A stretch of 64,000 bases of DNA from CAJBVG01 sp943372995 (lineage in GTDB: Bacteria; Bacteroidota; Bacteroidia; Sphingobacteriales; Sphingobacteriaceae): contig CALSAQ010000003.1 in NCBI GenBank assembly GCA_943372995.1, positions 124,001 through 188,000 of the forward strand, given 5' to 3'. Below, one piece after another: positions 8,895 through 18,184 of this stretch (position 1 is the first letter of the stretch; every line of letters starts with the position of its first letter). Both the position numbers and the translations under genes were made by a program. The notes below the pieces were generated by a model, which saw only the letters and a list, made by a program, of their open reading frames with translations, was not told the DNA's origin and ran no database searches.

Positions 8895-10187
8895 TTATTT
8901 TGCCTGAATTAAAAAGTAGTTTTTCTTTCCTTTTTGTGCGACTAAAAACTTGTTGTTGATTAATGAGGATGAATCCACTATTAATTCCACATTATTAATT
9001 TTCTCTTTATTTAATGACACTCCACCCCCTAATATCATTTTTTTTGCCTCTCCTTTTGATGGAAACACTTTGGTTTGCTCTGCTAATAAATCAACAATGT
9101 TGATTCCGTTCTTTAGCTCAGCGGTTTGAATATCAAATTGAGGAATCCCTTCAAATACTTCTAATATTTCTTCGTTATTTAGTTTTTGCAAAAAGGCTAA
9201 ATCACCCGCACCAAATAAAAATTCAGAAGTTTTAATAGCCATCTCCAAAGCATCTTCACCATGTACACGTATCGTGATATCGTTGGCTATTGCTTTTTGT
9301 AAAATCCTTAAATGAGGAGCAGCATCGTGTTCTTTTTCTAAACTTTCAATCTCTGCTTGTTTCATCAAGGTAAATATTCTGATGTACGATTTAGCATCTG
9401 CATCGGAAGTATTTAACCAGAATTGGTAAAACTTATACGGACTTGTTTTCTTGGGATCTAACCATACACTTCCGCTCTCTGTTTTTCCAAACTTTGTACC
9501 GTCGGCTTTTTTTATGAGTTGAGTGGTAATTGCGTAAGCAGTACCCGCATCTTTTCTTCTGATAAATTCTGTTCCTGTAACAATATTGCCCCACTGGTCG
9601 GAACCACCCATTTGTATTAAACATTTATGGTTTTTCCACAAATAGTAAAAATCATAGCCTTGAACAAGTTGGTATGAAAATTCTGTAAACGACATGCCTG
9701 TATCACCCTCTAACCTCTTCTTCACCGAATCTTTTGCCATCATATAGTTCACAGTAATGTGTTTACCTACATCACGAATGAAACTTAAAAATGAAAATTC
9801 TTTAAACCAATCGTAATTATTTACCATCACAGCCGAATTAGCCGCACCCGATTCAAAATCTAAGAACATCGACAATTGAGCCTTTAAGCAATTTACATTG
9901 TGTGTTAAGCTCTCTTCATCTAACAAATTACGTTCTTCTGATTTTCCAGAAGGATCGCCCACCATACCCGTTGCACCACCTACTAAAGCAAATGGTTTAT
10001 GTCCAGCTTTTTGAAAATGGATTAATGTCATGATTTGCACCAAATGCCCCACGTGTAAAGAATCTGCTGTTGGGTCGAAGCCTATATACCCTGCCGTCAT
10101 CTCTTTAGTGAGTTGCTCTTCCGTTCCTGGCATAATATCGTGCAACATGCCTCTCCATTTAAGTTCTTCAACAAAATTCGTGTTCAT
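8895..10187 (-). CDS. tyrS: Tyrosyl-tRNA synthetase
   Basis: Charges tRNA-Tyr with tyrosine (cytoplasmic, class Ic). The class I HIGH motif appears as HVGH in DSLHVGHLVQ (~41-50). The tyrosine-binding region YQLVQGYDFYYL and QMGGSDQWGNI follow, and the KMSKS-type loop is KFGKTES (~231). An S4 RNA-binding domain occupies ~365-425 (FPSKGEAKKMILGGGVSLN). The length of 430 is normal for bacterial TyrS. A -7 promoter box lies 25 bp upstream of the start codon. The DUF3667 gene follows directly. Confidence 0.97.
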   Translation of the reverse strand: MNTNFVEELKWRGMLHDIMPGTEEQLTKEMTAGYIGFDPTADSLHVGHLVQIMTLIHFQKAGHKPFALVGGATGMVGDPSGKSEERNLLDEESLTHNVNCLKAQLSMFLDFESGAANSAVMVNNYDWFKEFSFLSFIRDVGKHITVNYMMAKDSVKKRLEGDTGMSFTEFSYQLVQGYDFYYLWKNHKCLIQMGGSDQWGNIVTGTEFIRRKDAGTAYAITTQLIKKADGTKFGKTESGSVWLDPKKTSPYKFYQFWLNTSDADAKSYIRIFTLMKQAEIESLEKEHDAAPHLRILQKAIANDITIRVHGEDALEMAIKTSEFLFGAGDLAFLQKLNNEEILEVFEGIPQFDIQTAELKNGINIVDLLAEQTKVFPSKGEAKKMILGGGVSLNKEKINNVELIVDSSSLINNKFLVAQKGKKNYFLIQAK

Positions 10188-10211
10188 CGGTTAATTCATT
10201 ATTTTAGGTTC

Positions 10212-10219
10212 CAAATATA
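10212..10219 (-). promoter_or_regulatory. Bacteroidota -7 box for tyrS
   Basis: Read on the minus strand this is TATATTTG, an exact match to TAnnTTTG, ending 24 bp before the tyrS ATG. I see no convincing -33 TTTG at standard spacing. Confidence 0.55.
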
Positions 10220-10238
10220 ATAAAACAGCCGCAGGGGA

Positions 10239-10937
10239 ATGAACTACTTATCACATTATTATTTCGATCAAGAAAATACCGACCCCTACTACATCTTGGG
10301 CATTGCTTTACCTGATTTAGTTAAAAATCATCACCGACGTTGGAATGTTCATCCTCATAAATACATCGAACTATACAAGGATAATCCTCATTTTCAATCT
10401 ATTTACAAAGGCTGGGAACGGCATTTAAGTGTCGACTACTATTTCCATGAGTCGGCTTTCTTCATTCAAAAAAGTAGTTTAATTACCGAAAGAATGCGCA
10501 GTATCCCTTTCGAGCACAATAAAATAAAACCCTTCATGATTGGGCATATTGGCTTAGAACTCATGCTCGATACCCTTCTACTCATCAGAAAAAAGATTGA
10601 CGGGCAACGCTTCTACGAACAGTTTGAAAAATGTGATTTAAACACCGTGGTAAAGTTCTTAAGTATCAACGGAATAACAGATGCAGACACATTCCGACAC
10701 TTTTATGAACGTTTTTGTGAGGTAAAATATTTATTAAGCTACCAAAGTAATGAAAGCATCGTTTATGCGTTAAACAGGATACAATATCGTTTAAATCAAC
10801 AGTATTTTACCGAAAATGATGTCCGACAATTACATCATCATATTGCTGATTTAATGGATAATGTAGAACTAGATTATCTTACTATATTTGACGAAATACA
10901 GGCCCATTTAATTAATGAAAAGAACCGTACTACTTAG
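10239..10937 (+). CDS. Acyl carrier protein phosphodiesterase-like protein
   Basis: A 232-residue protein that opens MNYLSHYYFD and has IALPDLVK, then HFQSIYKGWERHLSVDYYFHESAFF. The order of Asn/His near the start, Pro-Asp, and His-x3-Asp followed by an FF motif resembles the AcpH family (PF04336), which removes phosphopantetheine from acyl carrier protein. It is longer and more divergent than typical AcpH, so function should be treated as tentative. A purine-rich GCAGGGG precedes the ATG. Its stop lies inside the PorV-like gene (23-bp overlap), so the two are probably co-expressed although functionally unlike. Confidence 0.5.
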   Translation: MNYLSHYYFDQENTDPYYILGIALPDLVKNHHRRWNVHPHKYIELYKDNPHFQSIYKGWERHLSVDYYFHESAFFIQKSSLITERMRSIPFEHNKIKPFMIGHIGLELMLDTLLLIRKKIDGQRFYEQFEKCDLNTVVKFLSINGITDADTFRHFYERFCEVKYLLSYQSNESIVYALNRIQYRLNQQYFTENDVRQLHHHIADLMDNVELDYLTIFDEIQAHLINEKNRTT

Positions 10938-11988
10938 TTTAAGCCTATTATCAATTAGCTTTTCTAGCTTTTCTCAAAGCAGAAAATATAGCAATGAGTT
11001 TCTTTCTTTAGGAGTTGGCTCTAGGGCATTTGGGATGTCGAATGCGGTAGTAGCTTCTACTAACGATGTGCATTCGGGCTATTGGAATCCGGCTGGACTA
11101 ACCCAAATGAGTGGTAATTTACAAGTAGGTTTAATGCATGCTGAATATTTTGGTGATATCGCTAAATACGACTATGGAGCTGTAGGTTATAAAATCGACG
11201 ATAAATCTAATTTCGCTTTTTCAGTTATTCGCTTTGGAGTCGACGATATTCCGAATACCACGGAATTGATTGATGCAGGAGGAAATATTAATTACGATAG
11301 AATTAGTTCATTCTCCGCAGTGGATTATGCATTCATCGGAACATATGCACGCAAATTGCAGAACGAAAAATGGAGCATTGGTGGGAACGTAAAAGTAATT
11401 AATCGTAAAGTTGGCGACTTTGCTAAAGCTTGGGGCTTCGGTTTAGATTTTGGAGCACAATACCAAATGAAACATTTTACTTTTGCTGCAATGGCAAGAG
11501 ATGTTAGCACCACTTTCAATACTTGGTCTTATACACTCAATGATGAAACCAAAGAAGTATATACCAGAACAGGAAATGAAATCCCTGAAAATTCAATAGA
11601 AATTACAAATCCAAAATTCATATTAGGTGCCGCTTATCAAACTAAAATTGGTTCTAAATTCGGATTACTTGCAGAACTCGATGCCGACATTAGCAGCGAC
11701 GGACAAAGAAATACACTGATATCCGCTGATCCATTTAGTATAGACCCTCATGTAGGATTAGAAGTTGATTACAGAAAAATTGCCTACTTAAGAACAGGTG
11801 TTGGGAATATCCAAAAAGTAAAAGAATTCGATGGTTCAGAATCAACGAGCATACAACCTAATTTTGGAATAGGCCTGAAAATTAAAAATGTAAGTATCGA
11901 TTACGCACTTACCAATATTGGTAATTTATCGGATGCTTTATATTCTAATATCTTCTCATTACGCATCGATTTCTTCGCTAAAAACTAA
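10915..11988 (+). CDS. PorV/PorQ-family type IX secretion outer-membrane protein
   Basis: A 357-residue protein with a signal peptide (MKRTVLLSLSLLSISFSSFSQ) and the characteristic start of the mature PorV family: a GVGSRAFGMSNAVVAS motif (~33-50) and YWNPAGL (~60). The rest has the beta-strand periodicity of a FadL-like outer-membrane barrel. PorV and its relatives shuttle cargo from the T9SS translocon to the attachment complex. The size and context (no porU neighbour) suggest the PorV2-type paralogue rather than PorV itself. It overlaps the upstream gene by 23 bp and is followed by octamer array J. The window encodes several T9SS cargo proteins that could use this system. Confidence 0.8.
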   Translation: MKRTVLLSLSLLSISFSSFSQSRKYSNEFLSLGVGSRAFGMSNAVVASTNDVHSGYWNPAGLTQMSGNLQVGLMHAEYFGDIAKYDYGAVGYKIDDKSNFAFSVIRFGVDDIPNTTELIDAGGNINYDRISSFSAVDYAFIGTYARKLQNEKWSIGGNVKVINRKVGDFAKAWGFGLDFGAQYQMKHFTFAAMARDVSTTFNTWSYTLNDETKEVYTRTGNEIPENSIEITNPKFILGAAYQTKIGSKFGLLAELDADISSDGQRNTLISADPFSIDPHVGLEVDYRKIAYLRTGVGNIQKVKEFDGSESTSIQPNFGIGLKIKNVSIDYALTNIGNLSDALYSNIFSLRIDFFAKN

Positions 11989-12012
11989 TTTACACATTTT
12001 CGCATTTGCGCA
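11989..12012. repeat. Octamer word array J (3 words, TTTNCRCA)
   Basis: Starting at the base after the PorV-like stop codon, three consecutive 8-bp words fit TTTNCRCA (TTTACACA, TTTTCGCA, TTTGCGCA). On the other strand they belong to the same YGNGNAMA word family as the arrays at 19814 and 31529. Confidence 0.6.
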
Positions 12013-12033
12013 ATATTTGTGTATTTTAGTAAC

Positions 12034-14058
12034 ATGAACATCGAAGCAGCAAAAGCACGTATTGAGGAGCTTTCACAAGAATTACATCGACACAATTTTT
12101 TATATTATCAACAATCTTCACCAGAAATTTCCGATAGAGAATTCGATTTATTACTAGAAGAATTAATTGCTTTAGAAAAAGAATTCCCTAGCTTAATAAA
12201 AGAAGATTCTCCGAGTCAGCGTGTTGGTGGAACCATTACTAAAAATTTCAATACCGTTGCTCACAAATATCCAATGCTTTCCTTAGGTAACACCTATTCG
12301 GAACAAGAATTGTTGGATTTCGATATTAGGATTAAAAAAATTATTGATACTCCTTTCGAATATGTTTGTGAATTAAAATATGATGGACTAGCCATCGGGT
12401 TAACCTACGAAAAAGGAAAACTCACACAAGCATTAACACGAGGCGATGGTACCAAAGGAGACGATGTAACTGCCAATGTAAAAACAATCAACACCATTCC
12501 ATTGGTATTACAGAAAGGCGATTACCCTGATGAGTTTGAAATCAGAGGAGAAGTTTTTATGCATCGAAATACTTTCGATGAGTTGAATAGAGAACGAGAA
12601 GAAATTGGGGAAGCTCCATTTGCCAATCCAAGAAACTTTGCTTCGGGAACCTTAAAAATGCAAGACTCTAGAGAAGTTGCAAAAAGAGGGCTCGATTGTT
12701 ATTTGTATTTTTTATTGGGAGATCAGCTATCGTTTAAAACACATTACGAAAGTTTGGTGCAAGCAAAGAAATGGGGATTTAATGTTTCACCTACATACAA
12801 ACTTTGCAAAAGTATTGAAGAAGTATTCGAATACATTAAATACTGGGATACCGAAAGAGAGAAATTAAGTTTCGACATCGATGGTATCGTTATAAAAGTG
12901 AATAATTACGAGCAGCAGAAAGAGCTAGGTTTTACTGCTAAATCGCCACGTTGGGCAATTGCCTATAAATTCAAAGCAGCTGAAGTAGAAACGGAATTAT
13001 TATCGGTCGACTATCAAGTAGGTCGAACAGGAGCCATTACACCAGTAGCAAATTTAAGTCCAGTATTGTTAGCGGGAACTACCGTTAAACGTGCGTCGCT
13101 ACATAATGCTGATCAAATCGAAAAACTCGACTTACACGAACACGATATTGTAAAAGTTGAAAAGGGAGGAGAAATTATTCCAAAGATTACAGGAGTAAAT
13201 CTTGAAAAAAGGAAAATCAACGCGAACAAGATTCAATACATTACAGATTGCCCAGTTTGTGGATCAGAATTGGTAAGAAAAGAAGGAGAAGCTCAACATT
13301 ATTGTACAAATGAAGATGCATGTGCTCCACAGATTATTGGCAAGATGCAACATTTCACTTCTCGCAAGGCAATGAATATTGATAGTTTAGGAGATGAAAC
13401 TATTGATCAGTTGTTCCATGCAAATTTAATTTCAGGAATAGCCGACATCTATCGATTAAAAGATAAAGAATTGCAATTGTTGCAACTCGATCGTTTTGGT
13501 TCTAAATCTGTACATAACCTCATTCAAGGAATAGAGAAATCGAAAGAAAATCCATTTGAAAAAGTATTGTTCGGTTTAGGAATTCGATATGTTGGAGAAA
13601 CTGTAGCCAAAAAATTAGCTCAGGCATTTAAAAACATCGATGCATTAATGCAAGCAAGTTTTGAAGAGCTTATTGGAGTTGACGAAATTGGAGAACGCAT
13701 TGCACAAAGTATTTTAGAATATTTTTCAAAAGAAGAACATCAACTACTTATTCAATTTTTAAAAGAGCAAGGATTGCAATTTGAAATTATTGAAAAAGAA
13801 ATTATTAAAGAAAGCGAAGTACTTGCTGGAAAGACATTTCTGATTTCTGGTGTATTTAGCAAATATTCTAGAGAAGAATTAAAAGAAAAAATAGAATCGA
13901 ACGGAGGGAAAATAGCGAGTGGAATTTCTGCAAAGTTAAATTTCTTGGTAGCTGGTGACAATATGGGACCAAGCAAACTACAAAAAGCGCAGAAATTAAA
14001 CATCCCTATTATTTCTGAAGATGAGCTGGAGAAGATGCTAGAAAATTCTGATAATTGA
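12034..14058 (+). CDS. ligA: NAD-dependent DNA ligase
   Basis: Seals nicks between Okazaki fragments and in repair using NAD+. Domain Ia opens with the HNFLYYQ motif. The adenylated lysine is Lys115 in KYDGLAIG. OB fold, Cys4 zinc finger (CPVCGSEL...HYCTNEDAC, ~410-430), helix-hairpin-helix repeats, and a C-terminal BRCT domain (GKTFLISGVFSKYSREEL, ~600-670) follow in the normal order. I start it at ATG 12034 (674 residues) because an alternative in-frame GTG at 12019 would add only five residues that lie in the A/T-rich leader. Length is normal for LigA. Confidence 0.97.
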   Translation: MNIEAAKARIEELSQELHRHNFLYYQQSSPEISDREFDLLLEELIALEKEFPSLIKEDSPSQRVGGTITKNFNTVAHKYPMLSLGNTYSEQELLDFDIRIKKIIDTPFEYVCELKYDGLAIGLTYEKGKLTQALTRGDGTKGDDVTANVKTINTIPLVLQKGDYPDEFEIRGEVFMHRNTFDELNREREEIGEAPFANPRNFASGTLKMQDSREVAKRGLDCYLYFLLGDQLSFKTHYESLVQAKKWGFNVSPTYKLCKSIEEVFEYIKYWDTEREKLSFDIDGIVIKVNNYEQQKELGFTAKSPRWAIAYKFKAAEVETELLSVDYQVGRTGAITPVANLSPVLLAGTTVKRASLHNADQIEKLDLHEHDIVKVEKGGEIIPKITGVNLEKRKINANKIQYITDCPVCGSELVRKEGEAQHYCTNEDACAPQIIGKMQHFTSRKAMNIDSLGDETIDQLFHANLISGIADIYRLKDKELQLLQLDRFGSKSVHNLIQGIEKSKENPFEKVLFGLGIRYVGETVAKKLAQAFKNIDALMQASFEELIGVDEIGERIAQSILEYFSKEEHQLLIQFLKEQGLQFEIIEKEIIKESEVLAGKTFLISGVFSKYSREELKEKIESNGGKIASGISAKLNFLVAGDNMGPSKLQKAQKLNIPIISEDELEKMLENSDN

Positions 14059-14068
14059 GTAGAATTAA

Positions 14069-14076
14069 TACCTTTG
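14069..14076 (+). promoter_or_regulatory. Bacteroidota -7 box for the DUF6913-dapA unit
   Basis: TACCTTTG matches TAnnTTTG exactly and lies 28 bp before the ATG of the DUF6913 gene, just after the ligA stop codon, implying a separate promoter for the next two genes. Confidence 0.6.
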
Positions 14077-14104
14077 CAGGAGATTAAGTAGCGTCAACAA
14101 ATAG

Positions 14105-14653
14105 ATGAAAAAGGTAATTAGAAGGATAGGGCATTTTTTTGCAGGAAGAAATTTAAAGAGAGAACTCCTTAATCGACGTATTCAACGTGAAACCGTTACA
14201 TTTGCAGAGGCCAAAACGATAGGTGTTTTATTTACTGCACACAGCGATGAGGATATAGAAACTGCATTTAAATACATCAGCGATTTAGAGCAGCAAGGCA
14301 AGAGTGTTGAATACATCGGCTACATTGGGATAAAAGACTATTTAAAGAGAACGAAAGGGCAAGAAAGAAATCCACATTATATTTTTGATAGAGATTTTGA
14401 TTTTTTTCATCGCCCGAAAAGAGGATTAATACAAAAATTTTACAAGAGTAATTTCGATTTATTAATCAGCTTAAATTATACGAATCAATTTAGTTTAAAT
14501 TATATTTCTTCATTATCGTCGGCTCGTATGCGTATTGGTAAATTTTATATGGGAACGGTTAATGCCTACGATTTTATGATAGATGACAAAGGAGAGAGCA
14601 TGACTTCGTATATAAATCAATTGAATCACTACTTACAATTATTAAAAAAATGA
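14105..14653 (+). CDS. DUF6913 family protein
   Basis: A 182-residue cytoplasmic protein without signal peptide or membrane segment. A basic N-terminal region precedes an alpha/beta core (VGVLFTAHSDEDIE-like, ~40-55; VEYIGYIGIKDY, ~77; FDLLISLNYTNQFSLNYISSLSSA, ~125) ending in YINQLNHYLQLLKK. This matches the Bacteroidota-restricted DUF6913 family, for which no function is established. It overlaps dapA by 4 bp (ATGA), so translation is coupled. The constant linkage to dapA in this family, if confirmed, would be the main clue to its role. Confidence 0.75.
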   Translation: MKKVIRRIGHFFAGRNLKRELLNRRIQRETVTFAEAKTIGVLFTAHSDEDIETAFKYISDLEQQGKSVEYIGYIGIKDYLKRTKGQERNPHYIFDRDFDFFHRPKRGLIQKFYKSNFDLLISLNYTNQFSLNYISSLSSARMRIGKFYMGTVNAYDFMIDDKGESMTSYINQLNHYLQLLKK

Positions 14654-15528
14654 GTACAAAATTAGTCGGCACAGGCGTAGCCTTAGTAACGCCCTTTCAT
14701 TCTGATGGAAATATTGATTTTAAAAGCTATAAAAAGCTGATCAATAATTTAATTGCCAATAAGGTTGATTACTTAGTTCCTATGGGAACCACGGGAGAAT
14801 CGGCAACACTTACGAAGGATGAGAAGCAGGCTATATTTGATATTACTCTTGAAACAGTTGATGGACGTGTTCCTGTAGTGGCAGGAATTGGCGGAAACAA
14901 TACCCGCGAAGTTTGCGATTACTTAAACTCATTCGATAAAAAAGGATTTACCGCTATATTATCTGTCGCTCCTTATTACAATAAACCAAATCAAGAAGGT
15001 TTGTACCAACATTACAGAATGGTTGCAGAGCATTCTCCCCTACCCGTGATATTATATAATGTTCCAGGTAGAACGGGGATGAACATGACTGCAGAGACCA
15101 CCTTACGATTAGCCAACGACTTTAAAAATATTATCGCCGTAAAAGAAGCCTCTGGAAATTTAGACCAGATTATGGCTATTCTGAAAAATAAACCCAAAAA
15201 CTTTATGGTGATTTCGGGCGACGATAACCTGACCTTACCTTTAGTTTCTTTAGGAGCAAGTGGAGTAATCTCAGTGGTTGCGAATGCATGGCCAAAAGAT
15301 TATGCCCAAATGACTAGACTCGCTTTAGCGGGAGATTATGAAAAAGCAAGAAAACTACATTATAAACTCACTGATATCATCAACTTGCTATTTGCAGACG
15401 GTAGTCCGGGCGGCATTAAAGCAGTACTGAAAATGAAAGGCATCTGTGGCGAAACGGTACGACTTCCATTATTCCCACCAAGTGATACTGTATTAAAGAA
15501 ACTTAAAAGCGCAGTGGAGAACTATTAA
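14650..15528 (+). CDS. dapA: 4-hydroxy-tetrahydrodipicolinate synthase
   Basis: Condenses pyruvate with aspartate semialdehyde, the first committed step of the lysine/diaminopimelate pathway; cytoplasmic. The Schiff-base lysine is Lys165 in IAVKEASG, and the catalytic Tyr136 sits in YNVPGRTG. PMGTTGESATL (~44-54) and YYNKPNQEGLYQHY are the other signatures. The length of 292 is standard. Product flow connects to the diaminopimelate used by murE in the same window. It is translationally coupled to the upstream DUF6913 gene and followed within 2 bp by the long inverted repeat array B, which may act as its terminator. Confidence 0.97.
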   Translation: MSTKLVGTGVALVTPFHSDGNIDFKSYKKLINNLIANKVDYLVPMGTTGESATLTKDEKQAIFDITLETVDGRVPVVAGIGGNNTREVCDYLNSFDKKGFTAILSVAPYYNKPNQEGLYQHYRMVAEHSPLPVILYNVPGRTGMNMTAETTLRLANDFKNIIAVKEASGNLDQIMAILKNKPKNFMVISGDDNLTLPLVSLGASGVISVVANAWPKDYAQMTRLALAGDYEKARKLHYKLTDIINLLFADGSPGGIKAVLKMKGICGETVRLPLFPPSDTVLKKLKSAVENY

Positions 15529-15530
15529 TC

Positions 15531-15594
15531 AATTGTAAATTACAAATTGTAAATGTTCAATAAGTTTACAATTTGTAATTTACAATTTACAATT
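15531..15594. repeat. Heptamer array B: perfect 23-bp inverted repeat
   Basis: Left arm 15531-15553 and right arm 15565-15587 are perfect reverse complements separated by 11 bp. Both arms are made of 7-bp words (AATTGTA, AATTACA on the left; TTTACAA, TTTGTAA on the right), with one more TTTACAA-type word after the right arm. It begins 2 bp after dapA's stop codon, so it can form a long A/U-rich hairpin in the dapA transcript. Confidence 0.9.
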
Positions 15595-15642
15595 AGAATA
15601 GGGGTTGGTTCGATATTTGATGTCTTGCTTAAAAAAGACATT

Positions 15643-16728
15643 ATGAAAAGAACCTTACTCTTATTTATTTTTAGTGTTGTGGTTATACTCAGCTCTAAAA
15701 AATCTCATGCTCAGGAGATACAACCAGATGTAGTTGGAGGTCAGATAGCACCTAATAATTACCCTTATTTTGTTAGTTTAACTGAACCAGAGGCTCCTGG
15801 TGCCCCTTATAGCCCATATTGTGGCGGATCATTAATTAGACCTCAATGGGTACTTACCGCAGGACATTGTGTGTTTGATTTTTCTGGTAATGTATCAGAT
15901 AGTATCGATGTTCTAGTAAATCTTTACAGTTTAAGCAACCCTAATCCTACCTATATCAGAGTACGATCTGATTATATTATTAGTCACCCTATATTCGACA
16001 TGAGTGGGAGCTCATTAATAGGAGATATCGCATTAATTCATTTGAGAGAACCAATAAACGGACCAACCATTAACTTAATCGACCCTACAGACCGTAAATA
16101 TGAAAAACCTTTTAATCGTGTAGAAGTCATTGGATTTGGTATCTCAGACACAGCAGATTGGTGGTATCAAACCGATACTTTACGTATCGCAGAAATAGAT
16201 GTGATACCAAATTCTATTGCAAATACAATAGAAAGGTACGCAGGCTTAGTAGATACCACCATGATTTGTGCAGGTAGAATTGATACTTCTGCTACAGGTG
16301 CAGCAGCAGGTGATAGTGGAGGACCATTATTCGACACTGATTCGGCAGGTAATCCTATACAAATTGGTGTAGTTAGTTTTGGAAATGGACCACACAGTAC
16401 TTCGATGCACCCTGGTGTATACACAAGAGTATCGGCATATAGAGAATGGATAGAGGAAACTATCTACAACTACGAGAGTTCATTGGGTGTCAATTCTAAA
16501 AAGAAAAAAGAATTTACCATTAAACAATCTTCAAATCAACTTGAAGTTGTGTTACCAGAAAATAACAAAGAAAATATTAGCCTTAGTATTTCAGATATGA
16601 GTGGTAAAATTATTTACAAATCGACAAACCTAGACGCCATCTCTACAGAAGGATTTGCAAAAGGAATGTACATTGTAAATATCAATGCTGAAAAAACAGT
16701 ATTCGCTTCGAAAAAAATAATACTTTAA
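15643..16728 (+). CDS. Secreted trypsin-like serine protease with T9SS sorting domain
   Basis: An S1-family protease predicted to be exported by Sec and T9SS. I use ATG 15643 (361 residues) because it begins a proper signal peptide (MKRTLLLFIFSVVVIL...SHAQ); the longer in-frame reading from 15553 runs through the inverted repeat and is not a credible start. The catalytic triad is His75 (TAGHC), Asp128 (GDIALIHL) and Ser225 (GDSGGPL), with VVGGQIAPNNYPY as the usual mature start. A C-terminal ~70-residue type A sorting domain (SISDMSGKII...GMYIVNI...KKIIL) completes it. Substrate unknown. Confidence 0.93.
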   Translation: MKRTLLLFIFSVVVILSSKKSHAQEIQPDVVGGQIAPNNYPYFVSLTEPEAPGAPYSPYCGGSLIRPQWVLTAGHCVFDFSGNVSDSIDVLVNLYSLSNPNPTYIRVRSDYIISHPIFDMSGSSLIGDIALIHLREPINGPTINLIDPTDRKYEKPFNRVEVIGFGISDTADWWYQTDTLRIAEIDVIPNSIANTIERYAGLVDTTMICAGRIDTSATGAAAGDSGGPLFDTDSAGNPIQIGVVSFGNGPHSTSMHPGVYTRVSAYREWIEETIYNYESSLGVNSKKKKEFTIKQSSNQLEVVLPENNKENISLSISDMSGKIIYKSTNLDAISTEGFAKGMYIVNINAEKTVFASKKIIL

Positions 16729-16751
16729 TAACAACAACAAGGAAGTGTAAA

Positions 16752-16773
16752 AGCAGGACGTAGACGTCCTGCT
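16752..16773. terminator. Convergent hairpin between protease and hemN
   Basis: A perfect 9-bp stem AGCAGGACG/CGTCCTGCT with a 4-base loop lies between the two convergent genes. There is no T-run, so intrinsic termination is uncertain, but position and stability favour it. Confidence 0.55.
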
Positions 16774-16778
16774 CAGCA

Positions 16779-18131
16779 CTATACTGCCATGCTGAAGCGT
16801 TGAAGATTCTTATCTTCATCTTTTAAATAATCATCGTAGATAGAACAACAGTTCCTTAAAAAAGCTCTTCCCATGTAACTTACTTCTATGGTATTGTTAA
16901 TGACATTGATAATACCATCTGAAATAAGTTCATTAAACAGACTACATGAGGCGTCGTTCATTAACTCTGGACGAAATTCTGTTTTTAGATTACACATCAA
17001 ATCGAGAATAAGTTTTCTACGTACCAGGTCATCATCCGTCAATATATGTCCTTTCATTATTGGAAATTCATTATCGTCGAGGCGTCGGTAATAATCTTCT
17101 AATTTCTTTTCGTTTTGTGCAAAGCATGTCCACGAATCGGAAATCGACGACACACCAAGTGCTAATAACAAATGAGTGTGTTTCTCGGTATAACCCATGA
17201 AATTACGATGCAACTTTTGATTGTACATCGCTTTAAATAATGAATCATTTACCAATGCAAAATGATCCATTCCTATTTCAATGTATCCAGCTTTCTCGAG
17301 CATGTTCCTACCCTCTTCATACAATGCATATTTTTCTTTACCCGATGGCAGATTAGACTCGTTGTATTTACGTTGCCCTGGTTTTAACCATGGAACATGT
17401 GCATAAGAATAAAATGCAATACGCTCAGGCATTAAGCGTACCACTTCTGCAATTGTATCCTTAATACTATCCATTGTTTGATCGGGCAAACCATAAATTA
17501 AATCGAAATTAATTGAGTTATACCCTAAGCTTCTTGCCTCTTGCATTACCCTATCCACATCGGCAACAGATTGATGCCTGTTAATTAACTCTTGAACATG
17601 AGGATCGAAATCTTGAATCCCTAAACTCAGGCGTTTAAAGCCAAATTTTGATAGTACTTCTAAATGATCTTTGTTCGTATTATTCGGATGCGCTTCAAAA
17701 GAAAAAATAGCATCAGGAGCAATAATCGAATGATCGAAAATATATTGCAATAAACGAGCTAAATTCTCTGCTTTAAAAAATGTAGGCGTCCCCCCTCCTA
17801 AATGCAATTCAGCTATTCTAGGTTTTTCATTAAACACATTCAAATACATAGAATACTCCTTTTCTATGGCTTCGAGGTAGGGTAATTCCACTCCATGATT
17901 AACTGTAATGCGTGTATTGCATCCACAATACGTACATAAACTCTCACAAAAAGGAAGATGAATATATAAACTGATTCCTTCCTTGGCATTGCTTGCCGAA
18001 AAACTATTACTGACCTTTGTTTTCCAATCTTCCTGACTAGGACTATTATACCAAGCAGGAACGGTAGGATAACTGGTATACCTTGGTATAGGTTTATTAT
18101 ATTTCGATATTAATTGATGATGTAAATTCAT
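16779..18131 (-). CDS. hemN: Oxygen-independent coproporphyrinogen III oxidase
   Basis: Radical-SAM enzyme converting coproporphyrinogen III to protoporphyrinogen IX without oxygen; its product is the substrate of HemJ encoded at 5.9 kb. The iron-sulfur motif CxxxCxxC is in FCESLCTYCGC (~62-72), and LHLGGGTPTF follows. The start is set at ATG 18131 (450 residues) because MNLHHQLISKYNKPIPRYTSYPT is the usual HemN beginning; an in-frame ATG at 18158 would add nine residues. The N-terminal YTSYPTVPAW marks the HemN class rather than the HemW paralogues. Confidence 0.95.
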   Translation of the reverse strand: MNLHHQLISKYNKPIPRYTSYPTVPAWYNSPSQEDWKTKVSNSFSASNAKEGISLYIHLPFCESLCTYCGCNTRITVNHGVELPYLEAIEKEYSMYLNVFNEKPRIAELHLGGGTPTFFKAENLARLLQYIFDHSIIAPDAIFSFEAHPNNTNKDHLEVLSKFGFKRLSLGIQDFDPHVQELINRHQSVADVDRVMQEARSLGYNSINFDLIYGLPDQTMDSIKDTIAEVVRLMPERIAFYSYAHVPWLKPGQRKYNESNLPSGKEKYALYEEGRNMLEKAGYIEIGMDHFALVNDSLFKAMYNQKLHRNFMGYTEKHTHLLLALGVSSISDSWTCFAQNEKKLEDYYRRLDDNEFPIMKGHILTDDDLVRRKLILDLMCNLKTEFRPELMNDASCSLFNELISDGIINVINNTIEVSYMGRAFLRNCCSIYDDYLKDEDKNLQRFSMAV

Positions 18132-18184
18132 ACCCAAAAATGAGGGTAGTAACATCAAAATAAAATGAGCAAAGTCATAAAAGC

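Noticed and set aside
15553..15642. Upstream extension of the trypsin-like protease
   Set aside because: Lies in the heptamer inverted repeat and places the signal peptide internally; ATG 15643 is the credible start.
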